64,000 bases of DNA from CBFDBF01 sp050293315 (GCA_050293315.1 JBNKMS010000022.1:1-64000); one strand, 5' to 3'; shown: positions 8,657-17,269, counted from the stretch's first letter. Notes: generated by a model from the letters alone, not told the origin. Translations and numbers: made by a program.

Positions 8657-8791
8657 AATTAGAGGTACCCTTGTGACGGGTAAGATGACTTATGTGATTT
8701 GTTGGCCTGTTATCTGGTAATATTACATATTCACTGATTAGGACATGGCCAGATCATGGGCGGCAGTAGAGACGTAAAGAGATAGTATTTC

Positions 8792-9268
8792 ATGCGTACA
8801 GCCATCTATCCAGGCACCTTTGATCCGATCACAAATGGACATAGTGATATCATAGAGCGTGCTGCGAGACTTTTTGACAGGGTGGTGGTCGCGGTGGCGG
8901 CAAACCCTGGGAAAAGTCCGGTATTTGGATTGGCGGAACGTGTTAAACTTGCGGGCCAGGTGTTGCAGGACTTGCCTAATGTAGAAGTTCAGGAGTTTAA
9001 TACCCTGTTGGTGGATTTTACCCGCGAGTGTGGCGCTAGTGTGATACTGCGTGGCCTGCGTGCGGTGTCAGATTTTGAGTATGAATTCCAGCTGGCTGGA
9101 ATGAACCGGCGGTTGGCGCCGGATGTGGAGACGGTGTTTCTTACGCCAGCAGAACAATTTACCTTTATATCATCCAGCCTGGTAAAAGAGGTTTCTGCCT
9201 TGGGTGGTGATGTCAAGGATTTTGTTCATCCGGTGGTTGCGGCTGCATTATCGCAGAAAATAGGTTAA
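8792..9268 (+). CDS. coaD: Phosphopantetheine adenylyltransferase CoaD
   Basis: CoaD transfers AMP from ATP to 4'-phosphopantetheine, the penultimate step of coenzyme A synthesis. The 158-residue protein begins with the nucleotidyltransferase signature YPGTFDPITNGH (H17 of the HxGH-type motif). It also has RGLRAVSDFEYE for substrate contact and the C-terminal ISSSLVKEV loop for ATP. Length and motifs are canonical. A weak AGAGA ribosome site lies upstream, with 135 non-coding bases separating it from rsmD. Confidence 0.97.
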   Translation: MRTAIYPGTFDPITNGHSDIIERAARLFDRVVVAVAANPGKSPVFGLAERVKLAGQVLQDLPNVEVQEFNTLLVDFTRECGASVILRGLRAVSDFEYEFQLAGMNRRLAPDVETVFLTPAEQFTFISSSLVKEVSALGGDVKDFVHPVVAAALSQKIG

Positions 9269-9320
9269 CCGCAGGTCGTTAATGTTGGGTCGACAGGCCC
9301 TGAAATCAGGAGTTAAAGAT

Positions 9321-9566
9321 ATGGCTTTAATGATTACCGATGAGTGCATCAGCTGTGATGTATGTGTCCCTGAGTGCCCGAATGAGGCGATCAGTGAGGG
9401 TGATGAGTACTATAAGATAGACCCTAATCTATGTACTGAATGTGTGGGTCATTTTGATGAGCCGCAGTGCGTAGAGGTCTGTCCGGTAGATTGTATCCCC
9501 AAGGATCCGGACCATGAAGAGAGTCAAGAGGAGTTGCAGGCTAAGTATGAGAGCCTGTCTGCGTAA
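9321..9566 (+). CDS. 2[4Fe-4S] ferredoxin, Allochromatium/YfhL type
   Basis: This 81-residue cytoplasmic electron carrier has two cysteine clusters. The first is CxxCxxCxxxC (CISCDVCVPEC). The second has the expanded spacing CTECVGHFDEPQCVEVC found in the ferredoxin of Allochromatium vinosum and its YfhL relatives. The acidic C-terminal helix (EESQEELQAKYE) is also typical. The ATG at 9321 is chosen because AGGAG at 9308-9312 lies 8 bases upstream and the protein then starts with MALMITDEC as in known members. An in-frame ATG at 9282 lacks that support. It follows coaD closely and ends in a strong terminator. Confidence 0.95.
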   Translation: MALMITDECISCDVCVPECPNEAISEGDEYYKIDPNLCTECVGHFDEPQCVEVCPVDCIPKDPDHEESQEELQAKYESLSA

Positions 9567-9595
9567 TAACTCGCTTCGCTGATTGATGTACAAAA

Positions 9596-9627
9596 GAGGG
9601 GCCCCAGATCGGGGCCTCTCTTTTTTT
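9596..9627 (+). terminator. Intrinsic terminator after the ferredoxin gene
   Basis: GAGGGGCCCC (9596-9605) pairs with GGGGCCTCTC (9611-9620) through ten pairs, one of them G-U, around AGATC. A run of seven T follows. It closes the rsmD-coaD-ferredoxin transcription unit. Confidence 0.9.
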
Positions 9628-9674
9628 GGATCTCTGCCAGCCAACTATAGGTTGCCCCGCCTTGACACCCCATG

Positions 9675-9710
9675 TGGGAGCGCCTAGCCTTTTTACAGGG
9701 GCGTCGCTCC
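9675..9710. repeat. REP-like inverted repeat
   Basis: TGTGGGAGCG at 9673-9682 is mirrored by CGCTCC at 9705-9710 around a T-rich middle. The wording TGTGGGAGCG is like the arm of Pseudomonas-type REP elements. It lies between the ferredoxin terminator and the next gene. Confidence 0.4.
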
Positions 9711-9734
9711 TGAGTCTCTGCTGAGGTAGCGCCT

Positions 9735-10184
9735 ATGCGTGGATATTCAATAGGTAGATGGACAGTTGTCTCATCTATGGGGATGCTAATGCTGCTGCTC
9801 GCTGACGGTAGTAGTGCCGGGGGTGCTTGTGTGGTAGCGAAAAAACTCGGCGATTCACTAGCGGTAAAGGTGGTGGCCGCTCCGGAGGAGGGCGTACTCG
9901 AGGCGGTGAACAAGGCGGAGAAGTATCTTATCGACAATGGCTATAAAGGTCGTTATATCGGGCTGCATCCACAGGCCAATACAGAGCTGCCCCACGCCTA
10001 TGTCGTAGTGGTCAAGAGTGTGTATACGACCATACGTGGTAAACAGAGGACCAGCTACGGTTGCGGTTTTGACCAGCGCTCATTCGAGGCGGCACAACAT
10101 GCTGCCCTGTACGATCTGCAGAGCTATGCCTGGGGTTGGGTAGAGAAGAACGGCTACGAGGTGGTGGAGAAGTTTAGCTATTGA
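9735..10184 (+). CDS. Uncharacterised exported protein
   Basis: I do not recognise this 149-residue protein with confidence. Residues 1-28 form a likely signal peptide (SSMGMLMLLLADGSSAGG), so the mature protein is probably periplasmic. The C-terminal part (SYGCGFDQRSFEAAQHAAL) loosely recalls the repeat-like SYGWS..S..EA...AL pattern of DUF4189 proteins, but the match is weak. A cysteine in the mature N-terminus (GGACVV) and one in YGCGF could form a disulfide. Its only close neighbour is a small convergent membrane-protein gene 12 bases downstream. Confidence 0.7.
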   Translation: MRGYSIGRWTVVSSMGMLMLLLADGSSAGGACVVAKKLGDSLAVKVVAAPEEGVLEAVNKAEKYLIDNGYKGRYIGLHPQANTELPHAYVVVVKSVYTTIRGKQRTSYGCGFDQRSFEAAQHAALYDLQSYAWGWVEKNGYEVVEKFSY

Positions 10185-10196
10185 GCCACTGGCTGG

Positions 10197-10406
10197 CTAA
10201 CGCCTATCTTCTCTGGTGACCCCTATCGGGGCCAGCAGCATATAGAAGATCCAGGCAAACCAGGATACGAACAGTACCGCCAGCAGCCAGAAGAGCTTCT
10301 CACTCCCAGATGTCTTGCTGGAGGTCAGGATCAGGAGAAGCGGCAGTAGCCATATAATACCGGAGAGGATAAGTGCTCCCACACTGGCTCCAACAAATAT
10401 TCCCAT
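10197..10406 (-). CDS. Small two-helix membrane protein
   Basis: This 69-residue protein has two hydrophobic segments (about 3-27 and 38-60) joined by a polar loop (TSSKTSGSEK) and ends in a charged tail. The layout WLLPLLLILTSSK..GSEKLFWLLAVLF...W..Y resembles the short phospholipase-D-nuclease N-terminal membrane domain found in many tiny bacterial proteins. Function is unknown. It is convergent with the exported protein gene. Confidence 0.65.
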   Translation of the reverse strand: MGIFVGASVGALILSGIIWLLPLLLILTSSKTSGSEKLFWLLAVLFVSWFAWIFYMLLAPIGVTREDRR

Positions 10407-10492
10407 TACACCCCCCTAGTTAACCTGCTGTTTTGCGCCTGCCAACAGCTTAATAGTGTTGCAGCCCATTGCTGTTCCACAAACCTGTATTT

Positions 10493-10586
10493 CAACGCAA
10501 AGGCGCAGAGACGCAAAGAACGCAAAGGTTATCATTATTTGAATCCGAACTGGTATTTCTTAGCGTCCATTGCGTTTTGGCGTTAA
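10493..10586. repeat. Dispersed 9-base-period repeat, copy A
   Basis: AACGCAAAGGCGCAGAGACGCAAAG begins at 10494 and continues into further GCAAAG units, so units of the form GCAAAGNNC recur every 8-9 bases. A partly complementary arm (TTAGCGTCCATTGCG...) follows at about 10560-10586. Two related copies are at 52961 and 55449. None is in a gene. Confidence 0.75.
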
Positions 10587-10617
10587 ATAATGCGGACCTG
10601 TGTTTCTACCTCGGTAG

Positions 10618-11430
10618 TTAGCGCTGACACCTTGGACAGTAACAACTGGCGCGTTGGCCGATTCGCTGCTGTTTTATGGTTGTTCCGCATTTGGGGCATG
10701 GCTCGCCCTCTTTGCCGTAGACCAGCAGCTGCTGAGCGAAGTATCCAGGTTGTCCATCCTCCTGGCGGAAGTCACGCAGGGTGGTCCCGCCCTGCTGGAT
10801 TGCGGTGTGCAGAACGGCCTGGATCTCTGCGGCAAGTAGCTGGTAGCGTTCTAAAGAGATGCGGTTACAGGGGCGGTTTGGGTGGATCCCGGCAAGAAAG
10901 AGCGCCTCGTTGGCGTAGATGTTACCCACCCCCACTACTATATGGCTGTTCATGATGAAGCCCTTGACCGGGCCGTGTCGGCGCTGTGCCATCCGGTGCA
11001 GGTAGTCGCCATCGAACTCACTACTGAATGGCTCCGGACCGAGGTCGCGTAGCAGACGGTGCTGCTCCGGCGGCTTTGTGCTCCAGAGTATCGCCCCGAA
11101 GCGGCGCGGATCACGTAGCCGCAGTATCTTCTTTGGGAACTGCAGATCGAAATGATCATGTTTTTCCGGAGCGATATCAGGCGAGACAATACGCAGACTG
11201 CCGGACATGCCGAGATGGAGGATCAGTGTCCCCTGATCAAGTTGCAGCAGCAGATATTTGCCGCGCCGTCCTATCTCCTTTATCCGTTGTCCCGGCAGGA
11301 TCTTTTTCAACCTGGCGGAGACCGGCCAGCGCATCTTGGGGTTGCGTATGACCACCTGCTGGACGGTCTTCCCCTTGATGTGCGGGGTGATGCCCCGGCG
11401 GGTGGTCTCTACCTCAGGTAGCTCTGGCAC
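10618..11430 (-). CDS. mutM: Formamidopyrimidine-DNA glycosylase MutM (Fpg)
   Basis: This base-excision repair enzyme removes 8-oxoguanine and formamidopyrimidines and cuts the abasic site. The 270-residue protein starts MPELPEVETTRRG, giving the catalytic N-terminal proline (after Met removal) and glutamate. The helix-two-turn-helix region contains VGVGNIYANEALFLAGI. The C-terminal zinc finger has cysteines at 245, 248, 265 and 268 (CPKC...CPRC). All key elements are intact. It is the last gene of the mgtE-ABC-mutM minus-strand run, one base after the DUF4340 gene. Confidence 0.97.
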   Translation of the reverse strand: MPELPEVETTRRGITPHIKGKTVQQVVIRNPKMRWPVSARLKKILPGQRIKEIGRRGKYLLLQLDQGTLILHLGMSGSLRIVSPDIAPEKHDHFDLQFPKKILRLRDPRRFGAILWSTKPPEQHRLLRDLGPEPFSSEFDGDYLHRMAQRRHGPVKGFIMNSHIVVGVGNIYANEALFLAGIHPNRPCNRISLERYQLLAAEIQAVLHTAIQQGGTTLRDFRQEDGQPGYFAQQLLVYGKEGEPCPKCGTTIKQQRIGQRASCYCPRCQR

Positions 11431-11431
11431 C

Positions 11432-12280
11432 TTAGGGGGTCTCTGCGCTGGTTGGGGGGAGCATCAGGGTGGTGCCTGTCGGCATGCGATAGGCGAGGCC
11501 GAGTTTGGGTCGCCACAGCAGGGTCTCTCCATCGCTCTCTATTAACTTGTATTGCAGCGGTTCTGCTTGACCCTTAAGCATCAACTTCAACTCCCCAATT
11601 GGTTCAGCCTTGTGCAGGGGGATGACGCCGAGCGCCTGGGCATGTTGCCACTGAGTTATCTTCTGGTTTAGGGCGTCCATAGAGAGGCCATCCTCAGTCG
11701 GCTTTAGCTCCAACTCGCCGTTCTCTCCCTTGCTGATGCCCCAGTCAGGGGCGCTGATCGCCTCCAGTTGCTGGCCCGTCGGTATAAGCTCCAGCGCCAC
11801 AAACTCAGAGGCTGGTGCCATCAGGAGATGCGGGAAGCGGTCCTTTATCATGTGAATGGTGTTGTCTATGCGTAGGTAGCGCTGGTGGTTTATCGGGTTG
11901 GTGTTGCCTGCCTGTATCAGATAGTGCTGCAGTTGTATGCTCGCCTGAGGATGCTCCAGACCAAACTCAGCCAATCTATCCAGGGGTGCCGGAAACTGCT
12001 GTAGGCTGTCGGTGTTGGCTATATTCAACAGCTGCTCTATGCGCATGGTGTTAGCGTCGATGGCGTAGGGGGCTAACATCCTCCAGCCATCTGCACCCCG
12101 CTGTAGCTGCAGCTCCCCGTTGCGGTTCTTGATCGTTATAGAGTCGATCTGCTGCGGCTGTAGGGTGGTGAGCTTGACCACCTCTGCCGGGGCGGTCTCA
12201 TCCGGGACCAGCCAGACAATCATGGCGAGCAGCGCAACTACAGCCAACGCGATCAGATTGAGCCAGGTCTGCCGTCTCAT
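11432..12280 (-). CDS. DUF4340 domain protein of a Gld-like ABC system
   Basis: This 282-residue protein has one N-terminal membrane helix (LNLIALAVVALLAMIVWLV) and a large extracytoplasmic part. The pattern TTLQPQQIDSITIKNRNGELQLQRGADGWRM, seen in pieces along residues 37-66, is the DUF4340 signature: repeated beta units that often accompany GldG-like proteins. I chose the ATG at 12280, one base after the stop of the upstream gene, because the longer frame adds a cysteine-rich leader that is only the shadow of the upstream gene's 3' end. Its biochemical role is unknown; by context it is part of the ABC assembly encoded upstream. Confidence 0.85.
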   Translation of the reverse strand: MRRQTWLNLIALAVVALLAMIVWLVPDETAPAEVVKLTTLQPQQIDSITIKNRNGELQLQRGADGWRMLAPYAIDANTMRIEQLLNIANTDSLQQFPAPLDRLAEFGLEHPQASIQLQHYLIQAGNTNPINHQRYLRIDNTIHMIKDRFPHLLMAPASEFVALELIPTGQQLEAISAPDWGISKGENGELELKPTEDGLSMDALNQKITQWQHAQALGVIPLHKAEPIGELKLMLKGQAEPLQYKLIESDGETLLWRPKLGLAYRMPTGTTLMLPPTSAETP

Positions 12281-12281
12281 C

Positions 12282-13628
12282 TCATAGGTGCCGTCGCCGC
12301 CACCATGCCAGCAGGCCGGCGACCAGCAGGAGCAGCGGCAGCAGAAAGAGAAACCCCAGGCTGATAATTGCACTGGCCGTAGTGGAGAGCTCCAGTGTGC
12401 GGTCGGGGGCGGTACGGGCCGGGATGTTCAGCAGCTTGTCATCCCCCCCTAACCAGCGAAACATGTTCAGGCCCAACTGTAGATTGCCGCCGTTACCGAG
12501 GTAGGTGTTGGCCAGAAAGTCGCTATCACCAAGCAGCAGTATCCGCTGCTCCTTCCCGTTAATCTCACGGCTTAGGGCGAACCCGATAGTGAGAGGCCCC
12601 GGCTGCTCTCCAAGCTTCTCGTCGCGCTCCACCTCACCCTGCAGCGGGCCGGTCTCGTTCCAGGAGCGGGCGAGGGTGCTGAGTAGAGGGGTGACCTCCC
12701 ACTCATCACTCTGCGCAACCTCCAGTGCCGTGGTGTGGGGGTAGATGGTGACCAGCTCAAAGCCCTTGGTTACAGGGTGGTCCGGATATTTTGGTACCAA
12801 CGCTATCGCCGGGCTATCCAGGCCGAGGGCGGCGGCATTGGCATCCACTACGGTCCCTGGCAGCGGTGTCAGCCCTAGCCGCTTGGCCACCGGTTCGAGA
12901 CCATGCATGGGTCCGGGATCCAGCATCCAGAGCAGATTGCCGCCCTGCTCGAGGTATTGGTCAATCTGTTTTATCTCGCCCGGACGATAGTCTACCCGGG
13001 GGTCTGCCACCACCAGTATGGAGGTGTTGCTCGGTATCTCTATGGCGCTGGCCAAATCTAGGGCATGGATCTGATAGCCCTTGCGTTGCAGCTCTTCACC
13101 GAACCCTCCAAGGTCGTGGTTGGCCTTGCCGCTGAGGTTGCGTTCGCCATGGCCGGTGAGGGCGCTGATCCAGCGCTCCTGCCGCTGCATCAGCCGTTGG
13201 ATTGCATTGCTCAGGCTCTCTTCACTGATGGTGCGGAGATTCTCGGAACGCCCCTGGTACTCCAGCCGCAGCTCACCGGTGACCTGGATACCGAGTTGTC
13301 GCACCAGATCTGGTCGGGTATCCGGGTTTATGAACTTGAGCTCGATATCGGGTCGGTAACGGCGGTAGCGCTCGATGATGGTGCTGATCTGGCGGCGCAG
13401 CTCCGGTATCTCGGGGCTGAATGAGGTGATCTCAAGCGGGGCCTCCAGTTTGGCCAGCACCTCCTGGCTGGCGCTGCTGAGGCTGTTGCGTCCCCCGGCA
13501 CTCCAGTCCCAACCGACCGAGTAGTGTTGGCTGAGCCAACCGACTAGTCCCACGCCGAGGGCAAACAGCAGATAGAAGAGCGCTCCCTGCAGGCGCTGTG
13601 ATAGACGGTTATGTCTGTTGGATTCCAT
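12282..13628 (-). CDS. GldG-like ABC-associated protein
   Basis: This 448-residue protein has an N-terminal membrane helix (about 15-32) and a C-terminal one (LGFLFLLPLLLLVAGLLAWW). Between them is the extracytoplasmic domain of ABC-type uncharacterised transport (GldG-family) proteins. Features include the opening WDWSAGGRNSLS, a Rossmann-like stretch (SILVVADPRVDYRPGEIKQID) and LLWMLDPGPMHGL. In Bacteroidetes GldG works with GldA and GldF in gliding; in proteobacteria the substrate of such systems is not established. It lies 4 bases downstream of the permease gene and 1 base ahead of DUF4340. Confidence 0.85.
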   Translation of the reverse strand: MESNRHNRLSQRLQGALFYLLFALGVGLVGWLSQHYSVGWDWSAGGRNSLSSASQEVLAKLEAPLEITSFSPEIPELRRQISTIIERYRRYRPDIELKFINPDTRPDLVRQLGIQVTGELRLEYQGRSENLRTISEESLSNAIQRLMQRQERWISALTGHGERNLSGKANHDLGGFGEELQRKGYQIHALDLASAIEIPSNTSILVVADPRVDYRPGEIKQIDQYLEQGGNLLWMLDPGPMHGLEPVAKRLGLTPLPGTVVDANAAALGLDSPAIALVPKYPDHPVTKGFELVTIYPHTTALEVAQSDEWEVTPLLSTLARSWNETGPLQGEVERDEKLGEQPGPLTIGFALSREINGKEQRILLLGDSDFLANTYLGNGGNLQLGLNMFRWLGGDDKLLNIPARTAPDRTLELSTTASAIISLGFLFLLPLLLLVAGLLAWWRRRHL

Positions 13629-13632
13629 GCCT

Positions 13633-14382
13633 TTAACCCAGGGTGCGGCGGCTCTCGAGCCGGTGAACGGAAAGCAGCAGCGAGGCGGCTATCAGCAGCA
13701 GGAAGTAGAGCAGGTCTGAGCTCTGTACCAGACCGGACAGAAAGGTACGCACATGGGTCACCGGTGAGAGCCAGGCAAACAGCGTGCTGCCACTCTCACC
13801 CGAGCCGGCTGCCAGGTTAAGGACCCAGAGGAAAAGTAGCAGGCCATAGGTGGCAGTGGCTGCTACTGCGGGTCTGGATGTCAGGCTGGAGAGAAACAGA
13901 CCGATGGCGCCGAAGGTTGCGAGGTTCAGCCCCAGACCTAGTAGACCGGACGCCAGCTTGCCCAGATCAATCTCAGTCCCGAGCAGCAGGGAGAGCGGCA
14001 TCAGGGCGGTCAGCAACAGCATGCAGGCGATGATGCCCAGCAGCGCCAGATACTTACCAAATATGATCTGGGTCAGTGACACCGGCGAGGAGAGCAGCAG
14101 GGTGAAGGTGTTACTGCGATACTCCTCACTCAGCAGGCGCATGCTAAGCATAGGTATTAGTAGCATTATTATGAGGGCCGCGCTGTCGAGTAGTGGCGCC
14201 ACCACCAGATCGGTGACCCCGGGCGCCCCCTCTATACCCGCCAGGCGTGGCTGTAGTTGCATAAACTGCTCCAGCTGTGTCAGGAACAGCCAGGCGATAA
14301 GCAGCTGCATTACTGCCAACAGGACCCAGGCCAGTGGTGAGAGGAACAGGCTGCGCAGTTCGCGTGATGCAATTGCCAACAT
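13633..14382 (-). CDS. ABC-2 type permease, GldF-like
   Basis: This 249-residue inner-membrane protein has six hydrophobic segments and opens with the ABC-2 pattern ASRELRSLFLSPLAWVLLA. It also has the SEEYRSNTFTLLLSSPVS motif that marks the coupling region of these permeases. It is directly downstream of its ATPase (one-base gap) and upstream of the GldG-like gene. It should form the membrane channel of the complex. Substrate unknown. Confidence 0.9.
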   Translation of the reverse strand: MLAIASRELRSLFLSPLAWVLLAVMQLLIAWLFLTQLEQFMQLQPRLAGIEGAPGVTDLVVAPLLDSAALIIMLLIPMLSMRLLSEEYRSNTFTLLLSSPVSLTQIIFGKYLALLGIIACMLLLTALMPLSLLLGTEIDLGKLASGLLGLGLNLATFGAIGLFLSSLTSRPAVAATATYGLLLFLWVLNLAAGSGESGSTLFAWLSPVTHVRTFLSGLVQSSDLLYFLLLIAASLLLSVHRLESRRTLG

Positions 14383-14383
14383 C

Positions 14384-15307
14384 TTAGTTCATCTCTACGG
14401 TGGTCAGTTGGGTAAAGGTCTGTTCCAGACCGTGCCGGTCCGGGGACAGCTCACGTAGCCCCCAGCCTTTATGGATGCTCTGCTCGGCAACCCCCTCGGC
14501 GGCCTCGGCGCTCTCCAGCTGCAGTCGGTAGCGACCCTCTGCCAGCGACTCTACTGCGGTCACGCCGGGTAGCTGGGAAAGCTCCTGTTGTTGTGGTGGT
14601 CGTGCCAGGGTGATCAGTAGATGCGGTTTGGTAGTGTGGTGCCCCAGCTCTGCCATGCAGTCGGCAAATACCAGGCGCCCCTGGTGCAGGATAATTACGC
14701 GTTCACAGATCGTCTCCACCTCCGGCAGGATATGGGTGGAGAGTAGTATGCCGTGATCTTCTCCCAGCTGTTTGATCAGTTGGCGGATCTCACGGATCTG
14801 GTTTGGATCGAGACCACTGGTGGGCTCATCCAGGATGATAGTATCGGGGTCGTGGATCAACGCCTGGGCAATCCCCACCCGTTGACGATACCCCTTGGAG
14901 AGGTTGGCAATGAGACGACCGCCTTCCTCTTTCAGCCCACAGCGCTCTTTTACTCTATCAACAGCAGCCGCTACCTTGCCTTTCGGTAGCTGCTGCAGGC
15001 GTGCACAGAAGCGTAGATACTCATCCACAGTCAGTTCGTTGTAGAGTGGCGGTTGTTCCGGTAGATAGCCCAGGTGCTGTTTTGCCTTGGCGGGATGTTG
15101 CAATAGGTCGATCCCATTCAGCTGGATACTGCCGCTGCTCGGTGCAAGGCCGCCGGCGATCATCTGCATGGTGGTGGACTTGCCGGCGCCGTTGGGGCCG
15201 AGGAAGCCGAGGATCTCTCCCCGTTCCAGCTCAAAGCTGACGCCGTTAACGGCGCAGAGGTCACCATAGTAGCGGTAGAGATTGTCTATCTTTATCAGTG
15301 CTGACAT
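14384..15307 (-). CDS. ABC transporter ATPase, GldA-like
   Basis: This 307-residue ATPase has Walker A GPNGAGKST at 37-45, a signature LSKGYRQR, Walker B IILDEP and the switch histidine in LLSTHIL. A C-terminal extension of about 90 residues follows, as in drug/gliding-type DRA-family ATPases. It begins 9 bases after the mgtE stop and is followed at once by the permease, so it energises the GldF-like permease. The export substrate cannot be read from sequence. Confidence 0.92.
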   Translation of the reverse strand: MSALIKIDNLYRYYGDLCAVNGVSFELERGEILGFLGPNGAGKSTTMQMIAGGLAPSSGSIQLNGIDLLQHPAKAKQHLGYLPEQPPLYNELTVDEYLRFCARLQQLPKGKVAAAVDRVKERCGLKEEGGRLIANLSKGYRQRVGIAQALIHDPDTIILDEPTSGLDPNQIREIRQLIKQLGEDHGILLSTHILPEVETICERVIILHQGRLVFADCMAELGHHTTKPHLLITLARPPQQQELSQLPGVTAVESLAEGRYRLQLESAEAAEGVAEQSIHKGWGLRELSPDRHGLEQTFTQLTTVEMN

Positions 15308-15316
15308 CGGGGGGAT

Positions 15317-16678
15317 TTATAACAGAAAGATGGTGGCGAGACCAAGAAAGGCGAGAAAACCGACTATATCTGTGACCGTGGTCAAGAGGACGCCGCCGGC
15401 CAGAGCCGGATCAATCCCTATCTTCTCCAGCAGCTGCGGCAGGACAGCGCCGGTAAAGGCGGCGAACATCAGGTTGATGGCCATGGCAGCGGCGATCAGT
15501 AGGGCGATGTCTCTACTGCCGAACCAGAGGCCGGCGATCACAGCCACTACCACCGCCCAGATCATGCTATTGAACAGACCAACTGCCATCTCCTTAAACA
15601 GGAGCTGGCGGGCATTTTTGTTCGAGAGCTGGCCCAGGGCGATGCCGCGGATGGTCAGGGTCAGGGTCTGACTGCCGGCGATGCCGCCCATACTGGCAAC
15701 AATGGGCATCAGTACCGCTAGTGCTACCACCTTCTCTATGGTTGCCTCAAAGTGTCCGATTACCCAGGAGGCGAGAAAGGCGGTGACCAGATTCAGTCCC
15801 AACCAGAGCGCGCGGCGTCTGGCGCTGACCATGACCGGTGCAAACATGTCCTCGTCTTCCGATAGACCTGCCTGTCCCATGAATGCGTGCTCACCCTCTT
15901 CTCGAATCAGGTCGACCACATCGTCAACGGTGATGCGGCCCAGCAGTTTGCCGTCGTCATCCACTACCGGGGCGGAGAGCAGGTCATGCTGTTCGAAGCG
16001 GTTGGCTACCTGGCGATCTTCCCAGGTGGCGGGGATCGGCTTTACATCCAGCGACATCACCTCGGCCACGATATCTGTCGGATCGTTGGTCACCAGGGCG
16101 GTAAGTGAAAGCATCCCCAGATAGCGCTCCTCCCGATTCACCACGATCAGGCTGTCGGTGTGTGGTGGTACTCTGTCCTTTAGCAGTCGCATGTAACGGA
16201 TGACGGCATCCAGGGTCACCTCCGGACGGATGGTGACCGTGTCCGGGTTCATCAGGCCGCCTGCAGTGTCTTCAGGGAAGGAGAGGGCGGTCTCTACCCG
16301 TTGGCGGTTTTGTGTATCCAGGGAGTCGAGGATCTGTCTGGTGATGTAATGCGGCAGTTCCTGGATCAGGTCGGCCAGATCATCGGTGTCCAGTCCCTCA
16401 CTGACCGCCACCACCTCGTCCTGCTTCATCTGGCTGATGAGGCCGGCGCGGACATCATCGGCCAGCTCCATCAACACCTCACCGTCGTTCTCCTCGTTAA
16501 CCAGGTTCCAGACGATCTCACGCTCTGCCAGCGGCAGTCCCTCCAGCAGATGTGCGATCTCGCCAGGTCTGAGGCTGTTCAGCAGGTGGCCGGATTGCTT
16601 TAGGGCGCCGCTATCCAGCAGTTTCTGCAATCGCTGCATGCGGGTCTCATGCCTGTTTTCAGCAGCCTGGATAGACAC
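15317..16678 (-). CDS. mgtE: Magnesium transporter MgtE
   Basis: MgtE is a Mg2+-gated channel of the inner membrane. The 453-residue protein has the N-terminal superhelical domain (about 15-130, LLEGLPLAEREIVWNLV), two CBS domains (about 135-255) and five membrane segments from about 285. The pore region contains PIVASMGGIAGSQTLTLTIRG, and the C-terminal segment PALAGGVLLTTVTDIVGFLAFLGL is canonical. The start is GTG at 16676-16678 with AGGAG 9 bases upstream. It may drive expression of the ABC and mutM genes that follow closely. Confidence 0.96.
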   Translation of the reverse strand: MSIQAAENRHETRMQRLQKLLDSGALKQSGHLLNSLRPGEIAHLLEGLPLAEREIVWNLVNEENDGEVLMELADDVRAGLISQMKQDEVVAVSEGLDTDDLADLIQELPHYITRQILDSLDTQNRQRVETALSFPEDTAGGLMNPDTVTIRPEVTLDAVIRYMRLLKDRVPPHTDSLIVVNREERYLGMLSLTALVTNDPTDIVAEVMSLDVKPIPATWEDRQVANRFEQHDLLSAPVVDDDGKLLGRITVDDVVDLIREEGEHAFMGQAGLSEDEDMFAPVMVSARRRALWLGLNLVTAFLASWVIGHFEATIEKVVALAVLMPIVASMGGIAGSQTLTLTIRGIALGQLSNKNARQLLFKEMAVGLFNSMIWAVVVAVIAGLWFGSRDIALLIAAAMAINLMFAAFTGAVLPQLLEKIGIDPALAGGVLLTTVTDIVGFLAFLGLATIFLL

Positions 16679-16999
16679 GGTGTCTCTCTCCTGCGGATAA
16701 CGAAACTATTAACATGGCAACACAATAGAGCGTCCTGGTCTATTTTAGTTGCACGGTCATTGACCTTTGGCCAATGACGATACCTCCATGTGTTGTCTAT
16801 TCACCTGGCAGAGATTATTGCCTGGCTAATAGTATAGTGGAGCGGGGCCCCGATCCTGGGGTGACAGTTTAACAGGCAACGGCCTGGATACGTAAGTGTT
16901 TCCTTGAGATCGGCTGTCTATCTCAAAAACCAGCTGCACTATGTCGGAGATGACCGGTTGTTAATTCAGTAGTACTGGGTTGGGGCTGGGTGGTAAGGG
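16679..16999. other. 321-base intergenic stretch with a hairpin
   Basis: No gene seen between HPr and mgtE. GTCATTG (16756-16762) and CAATGAC (16772-16778) form a hairpin, extended by an inner CC-TTT-GG pairing, about 80 bases upstream of mgtE. A 10-base palindrome CGGGGCCCCG lies at about 16843. I see no M-box type magnesium riboswitch. In some gammaproteobacteria (Xanthomonads, from memory) enzyme I of the PTS sits at this place; no trace of it is readable. Confidence 0.5.
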
Positions 17000-17269
17000 C
17001 TACTCTTGCTCTTCAAAGCGGTCCAGGATCAGTGCCTCCAGGGCGTGTATGGCTTCTATCTCGTCTTCGCCGTCTGCCGTGATTGTCAGCTTACTGTTCT
17101 GGCCGGCTGCAAGCATCATCACTCCCATGATGCTTTTGCCATTTACCTGCTGGGTATCGCGCACTATTTGGATGTCGCTTGTGAATTGACTGGCGCAGGT
17201 AACAAACTTGGCCGCAGCACGGGCGTGCAGGCCGAGTTTGTTGATAATGGTTACTTTGCGTTTAATCAA
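17000..17269 (-). CDS. Phosphocarrier protein HPr
   Basis: This is an 89-residue cytoplasmic phosphocarrier. The active-site histidine is H15 in LGLHARAA and the regulatory serine is S46 in NGKSIMGV, so it can be phosphorylated on both sites, S46 being the target of HprK. The final residues are acidic. It overlaps the EIIA gene by 8 bases. With no sugar permease nearby it is probably regulatory (PTS-Ntr-like), modulating metabolism according to the phosphoenolpyruvate state. Confidence 0.95.
   Translation of the reverse strand: MIKRKVTIINKLGLHARAAAKFVTCASQFTSDIQIVRDTQQVNGKSIMGVMMLAAGQNSKLTITADGEDEIEAIHALEALILDRFEEQE

Noticed and set aside
12281..12373. Longer N-terminus for the DUF4340 protein
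   Set aside because: The added 31 residues are cysteine- and tryptophan-rich out-of-frame translation of the upstream gene's end.
16679..16999. Possible magnesium (M-box) riboswitch upstream of mgtE
   Set aside because: No M-box conserved core is visible; only a single hairpin was found.
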